Of a stretch of 9,518 nt of DNA, positions 1 to 6,568 are shown in pieces (position 1 is the first letter of the stretch; every line of letters begins with the position of its first letter). This DNA comes from Deltaproteobacteria bacterium (lineage in GTDB: Bacteria > Myxococcota_A > UBA9160 > PR03): the NCBI GenBank assembly GCA_018262315.1, contig JAGSPS010000102.1, positions 1 through 9,518 on the forward strand, read 5' to 3'. Made by a program: the position numbers and the translations under genes. The notes beneath the pieces are model-generated. The model did no database searches. It was not told where the DNA came from and saw only the letters and a program-made list of their open reading frames with translations.

Positions 1-396
1 CCGCTCGGCAACAACACGGCGCGGCATCAGCACGCCAAGGCGGAGTTCGAACTGCGCCGCGCCGAGACCTCGCTGCTGCGCCTCGAACAATCGATCGTGA
101 GCGAGATCCGGCGTGCGGCGCGCAACCTGGTGTCGTCGGTGCAGGGCATCGAAGCGGCCGAGCGCGCCGAGGCGGCCGCGGCCGAGCAGCTGCGCGCCGA
201 GCGCGTGCGGCTCGAGCACGGCGAATCCACGCCCTTCGACGTGCTGCTGCGCGAGCAGGATCTGGTGCAGGCGCAATCCCAGAAGATCTTCGCCCAGAAG
301 ACCTATCACAACTCGATCACCGGCCTCGACCGCGCACAGGGAACGATCCTCGAGCGGAATCAGATCGTCGTCGAAGACGCTGCGACGCTGCGGTAG
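1..396 (+). CDS. TolC-family outer membrane efflux protein, C-terminal 131 residues (5' end outside window)
   Basis: This is the end of an outer-membrane channel protein of the TolC/OEP family, which exports drugs, metals or proteins together with an inner-membrane pump and a periplasmic adaptor. The reading frame is open from base 1 and ends at TAG 394-396. It begins with PLGNNTAR, matching the 'PLGNR.AR' turn that precedes the second helical hairpin in this family. A long Ala/Glu/Arg-rich amphipathic helix follows, then ERVRLEHGESTPFDVLLREQ, matching the typical 'R+..G..+..DVL..+..L..A' segment, and a final helix with the usual YHNSITGLDRAQGT-like sequence. An ATG-type start inside the window is not expected because homology continues to the left edge. 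The pump and adaptor genes would lie to the left. Family assignment is strong; the substrate cannot be told. Confidence 0.88.
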   Translation, partial: PLGNNTARHQHAKAEFELRRAETSLLRLEQSIVSEIRRAARNLVSSVQGIEAAERAEAAAAEQLRAERVRLEHGESTPFDVLLREQDLVQAQSQKIFAQKTYHNSITGLDRAQGTILERNQIVVEDAATLR

Positions 397-400
397 ACTG

Positions 401-422
401 CGCGCCCTGGGAGCCGGGCGCG
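401..422 (+). terminator. GC-rich hairpin just after the TolC-family gene (terminator-like, no T run)
   Basis: CGCGCCC at 401-407 and GGGCGCG at 416-422 form a perfect 7-bp stem with an 8-nt loop, starting 5 nt after the TolC stop codon. No T run follows, so it does not look like a classical intrinsic terminator. It may stabilise the 3' end of the mRNA or assist Rho-dependent ending. The remaining gap up to 474 shows no clear promoter. Confidence 0.4.
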
Positions 423-474
423 GAGTGCCTGGCGCTCTGAGTCATCGAGTTCGAGCCATCGAGACGGAGACCTC

Positions 475-1053
475 GTGAGCCTGTTCGATCGCAGACGAAG
501 AGACGGAGAGACGGGCGAAACCCAGATGCCCGAGCCGCCCGCGGCACGGGAGTCCGTGACCGTTCAAGGTGGTCCGGAGAGGAGTGCAACGGTGTCCAGT
601 CATCTGGTGCAACCGAAGCCGACGCAAGCAACCGCGATCGTGGGGGGGAGCATGGCGAACATCGGCAAGTCGATCACGTTGAAGGGCGATCTCTCGGGCA
701 ATGAGGACCTCGTCATCGAGGGCCACATCGAGGGCCGGGTCGACCTTCCCAGCAATCAGCTCACCATCGGCGCGAACGGCTCGTGCTCCGCAGAGGTGCA
801 CGCGAAGACGGTCGTGGTGATCGGGAAGGTGAACGGCAACGTCATCGCCACCGAGCGGATCGAGATCCAGGCCACCGGACTCGTGAACGGCGATGTCAGC
901 GCGCCGAAGCTGGTGGTGCAGGAAGGCGCCGTGGTGAACGGCTCGATCGAGATGGGCGCCAAGGCGAAGGCATCGCAGGCTGCCGCCGCCGGAATCGGCG
1001 CCGGGCAGCAGCCCGTGGGCAGCTTCGGCGGCGAGAAGAAGGCCCTGCCCTGA
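475..1053 (+). CDS. Bactofilin (polymer-forming cytoskeletal protein)
   Basis: Bactofilins assemble without nucleotide into beta-helical filaments, often membrane-associated. They position peptidoglycan enzymes, stalks or chromosome-partition proteins. This 192-residue protein has a basic, Gln/Pro-rich disordered N-terminal tail (about 1-60; SLFDRRRRD at the start). The central bactofilin domain (about 61-160) consists of short repeating beta strands with the signature GKSITLKGDLSGNEDLVIEGHIEG and later VNGNVIATERIEI and VNGDVSAPKLVVQEGAVVNGSIEM. An Ala/Gly-rich tail ends in GGEKKALP. No transmembrane segment or signal peptide is visible. I chose the GTG start at 475 because GGAGA lies at 466-470; in-frame ATG codons at 526 and 652 are alternatives, and the one at 652 would give the bare domain. 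It lies 78 nt downstream of the TolC-family gene on the same strand and converges with secF. Confidence 0.93.
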   Translation: MSLFDRRRRDGETGETQMPEPPAARESVTVQGGPERSATVSSHLVQPKPTQATAIVGGSMANIGKSITLKGDLSGNEDLVIEGHIEGRVDLPSNQLTIGANGSCSAEVHAKTVVVIGKVNGNVIATERIEIQATGLVNGDVSAPKLVVQEGAVVNGSIEMGAKAKASQAAAAGIGAGQQPVGSFGGEKKALP

Positions 1054-1062
1054 GGCCATGCT

Positions 1063-1112
1063 GCGGCCCCATCGAGGGCCGCGAGCGAATCCTCCTCGCT
1101 CCGTTTCGACGG
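1063..1112. other. Three consecutive small hairpins in the convergent intergenic gap
   Basis: Between the bactofilin stop and the secF stop, three inverted repeats follow one another. GCGGCCC/GGGCCGC (1063-1069 with 1076-1082) has a 6-nt loop. GAGCGA/TCGCTC (1083-1088 with 1096-1101) has a 7-nt loop. CCGT/ACGG (1101-1104 with 1109-1112) closes a TTCG tetraloop. They could block read-through in both directions. No T run follows the first two. Confidence 0.4.
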
Positions 1113-1154
1113 AAGCGCGCGCGACCCCGGTGAGAACCGGCGCTGCGCGCTTTT
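1113..1154 (+). terminator. Compound hairpin with TTTT, likely terminator for the bactofilin gene
   Basis: AAGCGCGC (1113-1120) pairs with GCGCGCTT (1145-1152), enclosing an inner CCGG/CCGG stem (1127-1130 with 1137-1140) with loop TGAGAA. The outer arm runs into TTTTCG on the + strand, so it reads best as an intrinsic terminator for the rightward bactofilin transcript. It lies 10 nt before the secF stop codon. On the - strand the stem is not followed by a T run, so termination of secF here is less certain. Confidence 0.5.
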
Positions 1155-1163
1155 CGTTGCGAC

Positions 1164-2138
1164 CTAGGCGCGCGCCTTCGCCTGCTTGCCGCTCTTCTTC
1201 GCCTTCGGCGCAGGCTTCGACTCGCCGGCGTTCTTGCGACCGGTGAGCAGCAACATGATCGGCGACGCGATGTACACGGTCGAGTAGCTGCCGACCACGA
1301 TCCCGATCGCCATCGTCGCGGCGAACGGGTAGATCACCTCGCCACCCAGCACGACCAGCGCGATCACCGCGAGCAGCGTCGCACCCGACGTCAGGATCGT
1401 CCGCGAGAGCGTCTGATTGATGGCCTGGTTGATCACCGCGGGAAGGTCCTGCTTGGTGTGGACGCCCATCACCTCGCGGATCCGGTCGAAGATCACGATC
1501 GTGTCGTTGATGCTGTAGCCGATCAGGGCGAGCAGCGAGGCCAGCACCTGGAGATCGAACTGCTGGCCGCAGAGCAGCCAGATCGACGACGTCACCAGTA
1601 CGTCGTGGACGAGGGCGATCACGCCGCCGGGCGCGAACTCGATCGAGAACCGGAATCCCACGTAGACCAGGATCAGCGCAAATGCGATCAACAGGGCCTT
1701 GGCGCCGTTGCTGCGCAGCTCGGCGCCTACCTTCGGCCCCACGTACTCGACGCGATCGACGCTCAGCGCGCCGACCTGCTCGGTAAGCGCTTTCTGGATG
1801 TGGTCGACGATCAGGTTCTGTTCGACGCCTTGTTCCTCACTCCCGCTCTGGAAGCGGATCAGGAACTCGGGATTCGTCGCCTCGCCGTAGCGCACGACAC
1901 TCGGCTCGCCGACGCCCACGCTCTGCACGACGTCGCGGATCTTGCCTTCGTCGGCCTTCACTCCGTCCGCGAAACGAACCTGAACCTCCGTGCCACCAAT
2001 GAAGTCGATGCCCCAGCGAATTCCCTTGATGGGAATCGCGGCCAGGCCGAGCAGGATGATCGCGATCGATCCTGCGACGCAGTACTTCCACTTCCCGATG
2101 AAGTCGAAATGGGTATCGGGCCGAATCAGCTCGAACAC
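1164..2138 (-). CDS. secF: Protein translocase subunit SecF
   Basis: SecF pairs with SecD in the inner membrane and uses the proton gradient to pull exported proteins through SecYEG on the periplasmic side. The 324 residues match the family length and the six-helix RND-like fold. Helix 1 is at about 18-37, followed by WGIDFIGGTEVQVRF (42-56), the SecF signature. A periplasmic domain covers about 57-140 and helices 2-6 about 147-300, with GYSINDTIVIFDRIREVM (207-224) and the TLSRTILTSGATLL segment. A Lys/Ala-rich cytoplasmic tail (301-324) ends the protein. The start is GTG at 2138, with GGAG 7 nt upstream overlapping the end of secD (10-nt gap between the two genes). It is the last gene of the leftward metK-spoIID-yajC-secD-secF group. 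Confidence 0.97.
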   Translation of the reverse strand: MFELIRPDTHFDFIGKWKYCVAGSIAIILLGLAAIPIKGIRWGIDFIGGTEVQVRFADGVKADEGKIRDVVQSVGVGEPSVVRYGEATNPEFLIRFQSGSEEQGVEQNLIVDHIQKALTEQVGALSVDRVEYVGPKVGAELRSNGAKALLIAFALILVYVGFRFSIEFAPGGVIALVHDVLVTSSIWLLCGQQFDLQVLASLLALIGYSINDTIVIFDRIREVMGVHTKQDLPAVINQAINQTLSRTILTSGATLLAVIALVVLGGEVIYPFAATMAIGIVVGSYSTVYIASPIMLLLTGRKNAGESKPAPKAKKSGKQAKARA

Positions 2139-2148
2139 GCCGGTCTCC

Positions 2149-3738
2149 TCAAATCGACAGGGTCTGGACCGGCCGATTGCCGGGATACAGCTCGAAGAGC
2201 AGGCGCGGGATCACGAGCGACGAATACACGCTCGTGATGATGCCGATACAAAGCGTCACCGCGAAGCCCTTGATCGGTCCCGTCCCGTACTGGAACAGCA
2301 CGAGACCTGCGAGAAGGGTCGTGATGTTGGCGTCCATGACGGTCCAGAATGCCTTGCTGAAACCGGTGCGGATCGCGCCACGCGGCAGCTTGCCCGCGCG
2401 CAGCTCGTCGCGAATGCGCTCGTAGATGATCACGTTGGCGTCGATCGCCATGCCGACGGTGAGCACGAGGCCGGCGATCCCCGGCATCGTCAGCGTGGCG
2501 CCCGCCATCCCCATGACGCCGAGCAGGAAGACGACGTTCGCGAGTAGGCCGGCGGTCGCGTAGACGCCGGCGAGCCGGTAGTAGACCATCGCGAACGCCG
2601 CGACGAGGCCGAAGCCGAGCAGCGAAGCCCAGATGCCGCCGCGGATCGAATCGGCACCGAGCGCCGGCCCGATCGTGCGCTCTTCCTCGATCTTCATCGG
2701 GACCGGCAGCGAGCCCGCGCGCAGGATCACCGAGAGATCGGCCGCACTCTGCGAGTCGAAGCGACCGTGAATGAAACCGCGACCGCCGCCGATGCGCGTC
2801 TGGAGGTTCGGCGCCGAGTAGACCTGACCGTCGAGCAGGATCGCGAGTCGCTTGCCGACGTTGTCCCCGGTGAGCTTGCCGAACTTGGTCGCACCCTCGG
2901 AATTGAAGGTGAAGTTGACGACCCAGCCGTAGCGCGGGTCCATCCCGGAACGCGCGTCGGTCAGCGACTCGCCCGTCAGATTCGGCGCCTTCGCGACCAG
3001 ATACGCCCCGAGCACGCGATCGCTGCCCTTTTCCTTCTCGAAGACGATCACGGTCTCCGGCGGCAGTCCCTCTTCGTGCCGCTTGCGCAGCAGTTCTTCG
3101 CTGGGCGCCTCGTCGAGCACGATCTTGAACTCGAGGAAGCCGGTCTTCTGGAGCAGATTGCGCGCCTGCTCGCGATCGAGCTGACCGCCCGGGATCTGCA
3201 CCAGCACGCGATCGTCGCCCTGACGCGTCACCACGGATTCCGGGATGCCCTGGATCGGGTCGTCGACGCGGCGGCGCACGACTTCCAGCATCTGCTCGAT
3301 GCTGCGGTGGCGAACCTCCCGTTCCCATGCGGGCGTGAGCTTGAAGACGAGCTCGCTGCCATCTGGGGTCGCGGCTTCGAGGACCTTGGATTCGAGCGCC
3401 ACTTCGCGGATCGTCGCCGTGTCTTCGGGGCGCGCGGCTTCGATGCGGAGCTGACCGTTCTCGACCGCGATGCGCGCCGGCGTGACCTTCTTCTCGGTGA
3501 GCGATTCCTGGAGCGAGGCGCGCAGCACGTCGAGTTCGTGCTCGATGGCGACCGCCAGATCCGGCCCGAGCACCCAGTGGATGCCACCCTGCAGGTCGAG
3601 CCCCAGGCGGATCCCCTGGTCCGGGAACCAGAGGCTTTCCTTGCGGACCGAGGCGGGGATGAAATTCGCCAGCGTGTACCAGCCGAAGAGGAGGAGGCTC
3701 GCGACGACGCCGGCCACCCTCCATCGGGATCCGCTCAC
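2149..3738 (-). CDS. secD: Protein translocase subunit SecD
   Basis: SecD is the larger subunit of the SecDF proton-driven export accessory complex. The 529 residues contain a first helix (about 7-26), the periplasmic entry motif LGLDLQGG (45-52) and P1 domains with VVRRRVDDPIQGIPESVVTRQG (153-173) and VLVQIPG. RAGSLPVPMKI (340-350) and GPALGADSI (357-365) precede the membrane part, followed by five helices (about 368-515). The key proton-path segment is AIDANVIIYERIRDEL (431-446) with its conserved Asp. I took the GTG at 3738 as start: AGGAG is at 3750-3746, 7 nt upstream, and the protein begins right before its first helix. An open frame extends further upstream but only as a shadow of yajC. 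The start overlaps the yajC stop (GTGA, 4 nt). The length is at the short end of the family range. Confidence 0.97.
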   Translation of the reverse strand: MSGSRWRVAGVVASLLLFGWYTLANFIPASVRKESLWFPDQGIRLGLDLQGGIHWVLGPDLAVAIEHELDVLRASLQESLTEKKVTPARIAVENGQLRIEAARPEDTATIREVALESKVLEAATPDGSELVFKLTPAWEREVRHRSIEQMLEVVRRRVDDPIQGIPESVVTRQGDDRVLVQIPGGQLDREQARNLLQKTGFLEFKIVLDEAPSEELLRKRHEEGLPPETVIVFEKEKGSDRVLGAYLVAKAPNLTGESLTDARSGMDPRYGWVVNFTFNSEGATKFGKLTGDNVGKRLAILLDGQVYSAPNLQTRIGGGRGFIHGRFDSQSAADLSVILRAGSLPVPMKIEEERTIGPALGADSIRGGIWASLLGFGLVAAFAMVYYRLAGVYATAGLLANVVFLLGVMGMAGATLTMPGIAGLVLTVGMAIDANVIIYERIRDELRAGKLPRGAIRTGFSKAFWTVMDANITTLLAGLVLFQYGTGPIKGFAVTLCIGIITSVYSSLVIPRLLFELYPGNRPVQTLSI

Positions 3739-4079
3739 TCGCCCTCTCCTTTGCCCTTGCCCACCACCCGGTCGATGCGCGCGCGATCGACCTTGACGCG
3801 CAGCGGCTGTCCCGCGCCGGCACCGATCTCGACGGTGAGGACGTCGTCGGTGCTGCCGGTCACGACGCCGTGCAGTCCCCCACTGGTCACCACCCGGTCG
3901 CCCTTCTCCACGCGCTTGAGCATCTCTTCGTGCTCCTTCTGGCGCTTGGTCTGGGGACGGATCAACAGGAAGTAGAAGATGACGAAGATCAGCGCCATCG
4001 GGAGCAGGAAACCGATCGGCGATTGCGGCGCAGCGCCGCCTTCCGCCTGCAACAGGATCGCCGCGAAGAGCGTCGTCAT
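3735..4079 (-). CDS. yajC: YajC, Sec translocon accessory subunit
   Basis: YajC is a small single-span inner-membrane protein that co-purifies with SecDF. This 114-residue protein has a short N-terminal segment, one transmembrane helix (about 22-40: PIGFLLPMALIFVIFYFLLI) and then the family hallmark RPQTKRQKEHEEM (41-53). A soluble domain follows with GDRVVTSGGLHGVV (60-73) and the usual beta-rich V.V....I...V pattern. The tail is Lys/Gly/Glu-rich. The ATG at 4079 is preceded by GGAG (4090-4087) and overlaps the stop of the SpoIID-like gene (ATGA). Its own stop overlaps the secD start (GTGA). The position directly ahead of secD-secF is conserved in very many bacteria. Confidence 0.96.
   Translation of the reverse strand: MTTLFAAILLQAEGGAAPQSPIGFLLPMALIFVIFYFLLIRPQTKRQKEHEEMLKRVEKGDRVVTSGGLHGVVTGSTDDVLTVEIGAGAGQPLRVKVDRARIDRVVGKGKGEGE
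3746..3750 (-). promoter_or_regulatory. Ribosome binding site that fixes the secD start
   Basis: AGGAG reads on the - strand inside the last codons of yajC, 7 nt before the GTG at 3738. It supports the downstream GTG rather than any start in the longer open frame, which extends to 4176 and covers yajC. Confidence 0.6.
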
Positions 4080-5239
4080 TGGGAAGCTCCGACGTCGGCG
4101 GTCGCGCGCGCCGCGAGAGCGGACGCCGCTCGGGGGGCGAACACGGTCCGCGACGAAATGCGTTCGACGCGCGCACCCGGGTAGAAGCGCGCGAGGATCT
4201 GTTGCGGGTTCGCTCCGCTGCGTGAAAGCGCGCGAGCGCCCCACTGACTCATCCCGACGCCGTGTCCGTTCCCGGAACCGACGAACACGAAGCCGTCCGC
4301 CGTGCGCCGCACCTCGAAGAGCGTGCTGCGCAGGCGCGTGGGCCCGAGCACGCGCCGCAGCGTCTCGCCCGATACCTCCACGTCGCCATCACTCCCCTGC
4401 ACGCGCAGTTCGGCGGAGCGGCCACTCGGCGTGCGCCGGGCGACGCGGACGTCGCGCACGCGACCGACGTCCCTGCCGGCCGCTGCGAGCGCGGAGGCGA
4501 GTTCCTCGGCGGAAACCGGAGCGCGCCAGTACATGTCGGGCGAGTCCTCTTCGCCGGGAACGCCGACGCTCACCAGGTAGGGCACGTCGCGTCCCCACAC
4601 CTCGGCGGCCGTTGCGGTGCGGCCCCCCGCTGCCGAGTGGAAGACCGCCAGGATCGGCTCGCCGGCGAAGGTGAGGATCTGCCCGCGCGTCGCGCGGGCC
4701 GCGTCGAGCGCGGCCGGCGTCTCGCCGTCCACGCCCAGATAGACCTGCGCCGCGGTGTTCGCCTCGACGTCGAAGTCCGGCGAGCGCGGGTGCGCACGCC
4801 GATGCAGCGCGTAGGTGCGAATCGCGATCGCTTGCGCGCGCAGCACCACGTCGCCGAAGCCCTCCGAAACTTCACCGAGCAATGTTCCCGCCACGTAGTC
4901 CTCGAGCGCCAACTCGTTCACGACGCGCAGTCCACCGGAGTCCCGGCTCAGCTCCACCGACCCGTGAACGCGCCGCCCATCCACTTCGTGCGGGCCCGGT
5001 GCCGCGAAGCGGGCCGAGCCGCGGCGCGCTCGGCCGTCCACGACGACACTCGAAACGTTGTCCAGGAGCAGGACGCGTATCCCGATCGCCGACGCGTCCG
5101 CCGAAGCCATGACGGGCGTGAGCGCCCCGATCCAAAGAGCCAGAAACCCACTCGCAAGGCTGACGAACGAGCCGCGGCGACCATGCTGCAGCCGACCGAA
5201 CCCCTTTCGGGATCCCGCGCCCTCGCCCCCCCAACGCAT
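4076..5239 (-). CDS. Secreted SpoIID/LytB-family peptidoglycan lytic enzyme
   Basis: SpoIID-family proteins are lytic transglycosylases that cut glycan strands already stripped of their stem peptides. They act in engulfment in spore formers and in septal remodelling elsewhere. The core (about 108-225) has LALEDYVAGTLLGEVSE, with Glu123 at the position of the catalytic acid, then RAQAIAIRTYAL (134-145), AAQVYLG, FHSAAGGRT (200-208) and VWGRDVPYLVSV. The C-terminal motif GHGVGMSQWGA (325-335) is typical. A signal peptide is visible: Arg21-Arg22, a hydrophobic stretch about 25-41, and a cleavage site after ALA-type A45-S46-A47. ATG 5239 is the only in-frame ATG that keeps the signal peptide, but it leaves a 20-residue leader and lies in a palindrome with no Shine-Dalgarno sequence. 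The true start is therefore uncertain (GTG 5257 is another option). The stop overlaps yajC by 4 nt. There are no sporulation genes nearby. Confidence 0.88.
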   Translation of the reverse strand: MRWGGEGAGSRKGFGRLQHGRRGSFVSLASGFLALWIGALTPVMASADASAIGIRVLLLDNVSSVVVDGRARRGSARFAAPGPHEVDGRRVHGSVELSRDSGGLRVVNELALEDYVAGTLLGEVSEGFGDVVLRAQAIAIRTYALHRRAHPRSPDFDVEANTAAQVYLGVDGETPAALDAARATRGQILTFAGEPILAVFHSAAGGRTATAAEVWGRDVPYLVSVGVPGEEDSPDMYWRAPVSAEELASALAAAGRDVGRVRDVRVARRTPSGRSAELRVQGSDGDVEVSGETLRRVLGPTRLRSTLFEVRRTADGFVFVGSGNGHGVGMSQWGARALSRSGANPQQILARFYPGARVERISSRTVFAPRAASALAARATADVGASQ

Positions 5240-5250
5240 GCGCGGGGGGT
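5196..5250 (-). repeat. Palindromic, G-quadruplex-capable element between metK and the SpoIID-like gene
   Basis: The metK end and spoIID start flank a dense cluster of symmetry. A C run (5226-5232) and a G run (5244-5249) frame the perfect palindrome CGCATGCG (5235-5242). CGGGATCCCG (5208-5217) is a second palindrome. CCGAA/TTCGG (5196-5200 with 5206-5210) forms a 5-bp hairpin with a 5-nt loop. On the transcribed-sense (-) strand, 5232-5214 reads GGGGGGGCGAGGGCGCGGG, which fits the G3-N1-G3-N3-G3-N3-G3 quadruplex pattern. The G run uses one arm of the large hairpin, so the two folds exclude each other. It may be an attenuator, a read-through barrier, or a dispersed REP-like repeat; copy number cannot be judged from this window. 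Confidence 0.5.
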
Positions 5251-5289
5251 ATGGCACGGAGACCCAGCGGGCGCAAGGAATGGGCGCGG

Positions 5290-6459
5290 CTACTTCGAGG
5301 CGTCTCGTGCGAGCGCGTCGGCCTTCGTCGTCTCCTCCCAGGGGAAGCCCTGGTCCTCCCGCCCGAAGTGACCGTGATAGGAGGTCGCCCGGTAGATCGG
5401 CCGCAGAAGCTGGAGCCCCTCGACGATGCCGCGCGGGGTGAGGTCGAAATGCTTGCGAACCAGCCGCTCGAGGTCCGACGGCGACAGTTTGCTGGTCCCG
5501 AAGGAGTCGACGCGAATCGAGACGGGCTCGGCGACGCCGATTGCGTAGGCCACCTGCACCTCGCACCGCGTCGCGACTCCTGCCTTCACGAGATTCTTCG
5601 CGACCCAGCGCGCGGCATACGCCGCGCTGCGATCGACCTTGCTCGGGTCCTTGCCGGAGAAGGCGCCGCCGCCGTGGCGACCCATGCCGCCGTAGGTGTC
5701 CACGATGATCTTGCGGCCGGTGAGACCCGCGTCGCCCATCGGACCGCCCACCACGAAGCGGCCGGTCGGATTCACGTGGAAGATCGTGTCGCCGTCGACC
5801 AGACTGGCCGGTAGCGCCGGACGGATCACCTTCTCGATCACGTCCTTGCGCAGCTTGTCGTAGCCGACGTCGGGCGCGTGCTGGGTCGAGAGCACGACCG
5901 CCGCGATGCGCACGGGTCGGTTCTGGTCGTCGTACTCGACGGTGACCTGCGACTTCGCATCCGGCCGCAGGTAATCGATCTCGCCGCTCTCGAAGTGCGT
6001 GCGGTGCATCTCCATCAGTTTGTGCGCGAGGCGGATCGGCGCCGGCATCAGCTCGGCGGTCTCGTTGCACGCAAAGCCGAACATCATCCCCTGGTCGCCG
6101 GCGCCCTGCTCCTTGTGCAGGCCCTCGCCTTCGGTGACGCCCTGGGCGATGTCGCGCGACTGCTGACCGAGCGCGACGAGAACGCCGCAGGTATCGGCAT
6201 CGAAACCCATGTCCGATGACGTGTACCCGATGTCGCGAACCACCTCGCGCGCGAGGTGCTCGTACTCGACCCGGGCGCCCGTGGTGATCTCCCCGGCCAG
6301 CACGATGAAACCGGTCTTGGTGAGCGACTCGCAGGCGACCCGCGAGCGCGGATCCTGCGCGATCAGCGCGTCGAGGACCGCGTCCGAAATCTGGTCGCAC
6401 ATCTTGTCCGGGTGTCCCATCGACACCGACTCGGACGTGAACAGCGAGCGGGAAGCCAT
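5290..6459 (-). CDS. metK: S-adenosylmethionine synthetase
   Basis: MetK makes S-adenosylmethionine from methionine and ATP, the cell's main methyl donor, in the cytoplasm. The 389 residues match the normal length (about 385-400). The three-domain family motifs are all present: ESVSMGHPDKMCDQISDAVLDA (10-31) with ATP-binding His16 and Asp18, GAGDQGMMFGFA (119-130), and the phosphate loop GGGAFSGKD (263-271). DRSAAYAARWVAKNLV and AYAIGVAEP follow. The ATG at 6459 has AGGAG at 6471-6467, a 7-nt spacing. A sigma70-like promoter and a hairpin lie directly upstream, so it probably begins its own transcript. The same transcript may run on into the SpoIID-like gene 50 nt downstream and the Sec genes. 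No key residue is missing. Confidence 0.98.
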   Translation of the reverse strand: MASRSLFTSESVSMGHPDKMCDQISDAVLDALIAQDPRSRVACESLTKTGFIVLAGEITTGARVEYEHLAREVVRDIGYTSSDMGFDADTCGVLVALGQQSRDIAQGVTEGEGLHKEQGAGDQGMMFGFACNETAELMPAPIRLAHKLMEMHRTHFESGEIDYLRPDAKSQVTVEYDDQNRPVRIAAVVLSTQHAPDVGYDKLRKDVIEKVIRPALPASLVDGDTIFHVNPTGRFVVGGPMGDAGLTGRKIIVDTYGGMGRHGGGAFSGKDPSKVDRSAAYAARWVAKNLVKAGVATRCEVQVAYAIGVAEPVSIRVDSFGTSKLSPSDLERLVRKHFDLTPRGIVEGLQLLRPIYRATSYHGHFGREDQGFPWEETTKADALARDASK

Positions 6460-6473
6460 GCGATTTCTCCTCT

Positions 6474-6490
6474 GCCCGTGGGGGACGGGC
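6474..6490 (-). promoter_or_regulatory. Hairpin in the metK 5' leader
   Basis: On the - strand GCCCGT, loop CCCCC and ACGGGC form a perfect 6-bp hairpin that ends 2 nt before the metK ribosome binding site. If the promoter upstream is right, the mRNA would begin almost exactly at this hairpin. It could protect the 5' end or tune ribosome access. It is too small to be any SAM riboswitch class that I recognise. Confidence 0.45.
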
Positions 6491-6495
6491 GCAGT

Positions 6496-6524
6496 AGTCT
6501 AAGAGACGATCCGCTTCGGCTCAA
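6496..6524 (-). promoter_or_regulatory. Putative sigma70-type promoter of metK
   Basis: TTGAGC (6524-6519) and TAGACT (6501-6496) are separated by exactly 17 nt and match the -35 and -10 consensus at 4 of 6 positions each. This gives a predicted transcript start near 6490, about 30 nt before the metK start codon. The placement, in the largest non-coding gap of the leftward genes, supports it. Confidence 0.5.
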
Positions 6525-6568
6525 ACCCACCGCAAAGGCAGCCGTGGATGCGTGCGGAGGCCCGGTGA

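Noticed and set aside
2126..3823. Long Arg/Pro-rich open frame across secD
   Set aside because: It is a shadow frame of secD in high-GC DNA. SecD motifs are in the other frame, and this translation has low-complexity Arg-rich composition.
2767..3975. Long + strand open frame antisense to secD and yajC
   Set aside because: No domain or start signal, and composition typical of the complement of a GC-rich gene.
4076..5239. Sign of endospore formation
   Set aside because: SpoIID-like enzymes occur widely in non-sporulating bacteria, and all other genes here point to a Gram-negative organism.
5240..6400. Upstream extension of the SpoIID-like open frame through metK
   Set aside because: The frame stays open through metK only because of high GC; the translation there is Arg-rich without domains, and the signal peptide marks the true start region.
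6527..6547. Intrinsic terminator after ptsH
   Set aside because: CCAC/GTGG with two inner pairs and a mismatch is a weak stem, followed only by GTTTG. I would not call it.
6460..6568. SAM riboswitch upstream of metK
   Set aside because: The leader after the likely promoter is only about 30 nt with one simple hairpin. No multi-helix junction or pseudoknot of a known SAM class could be drawn.
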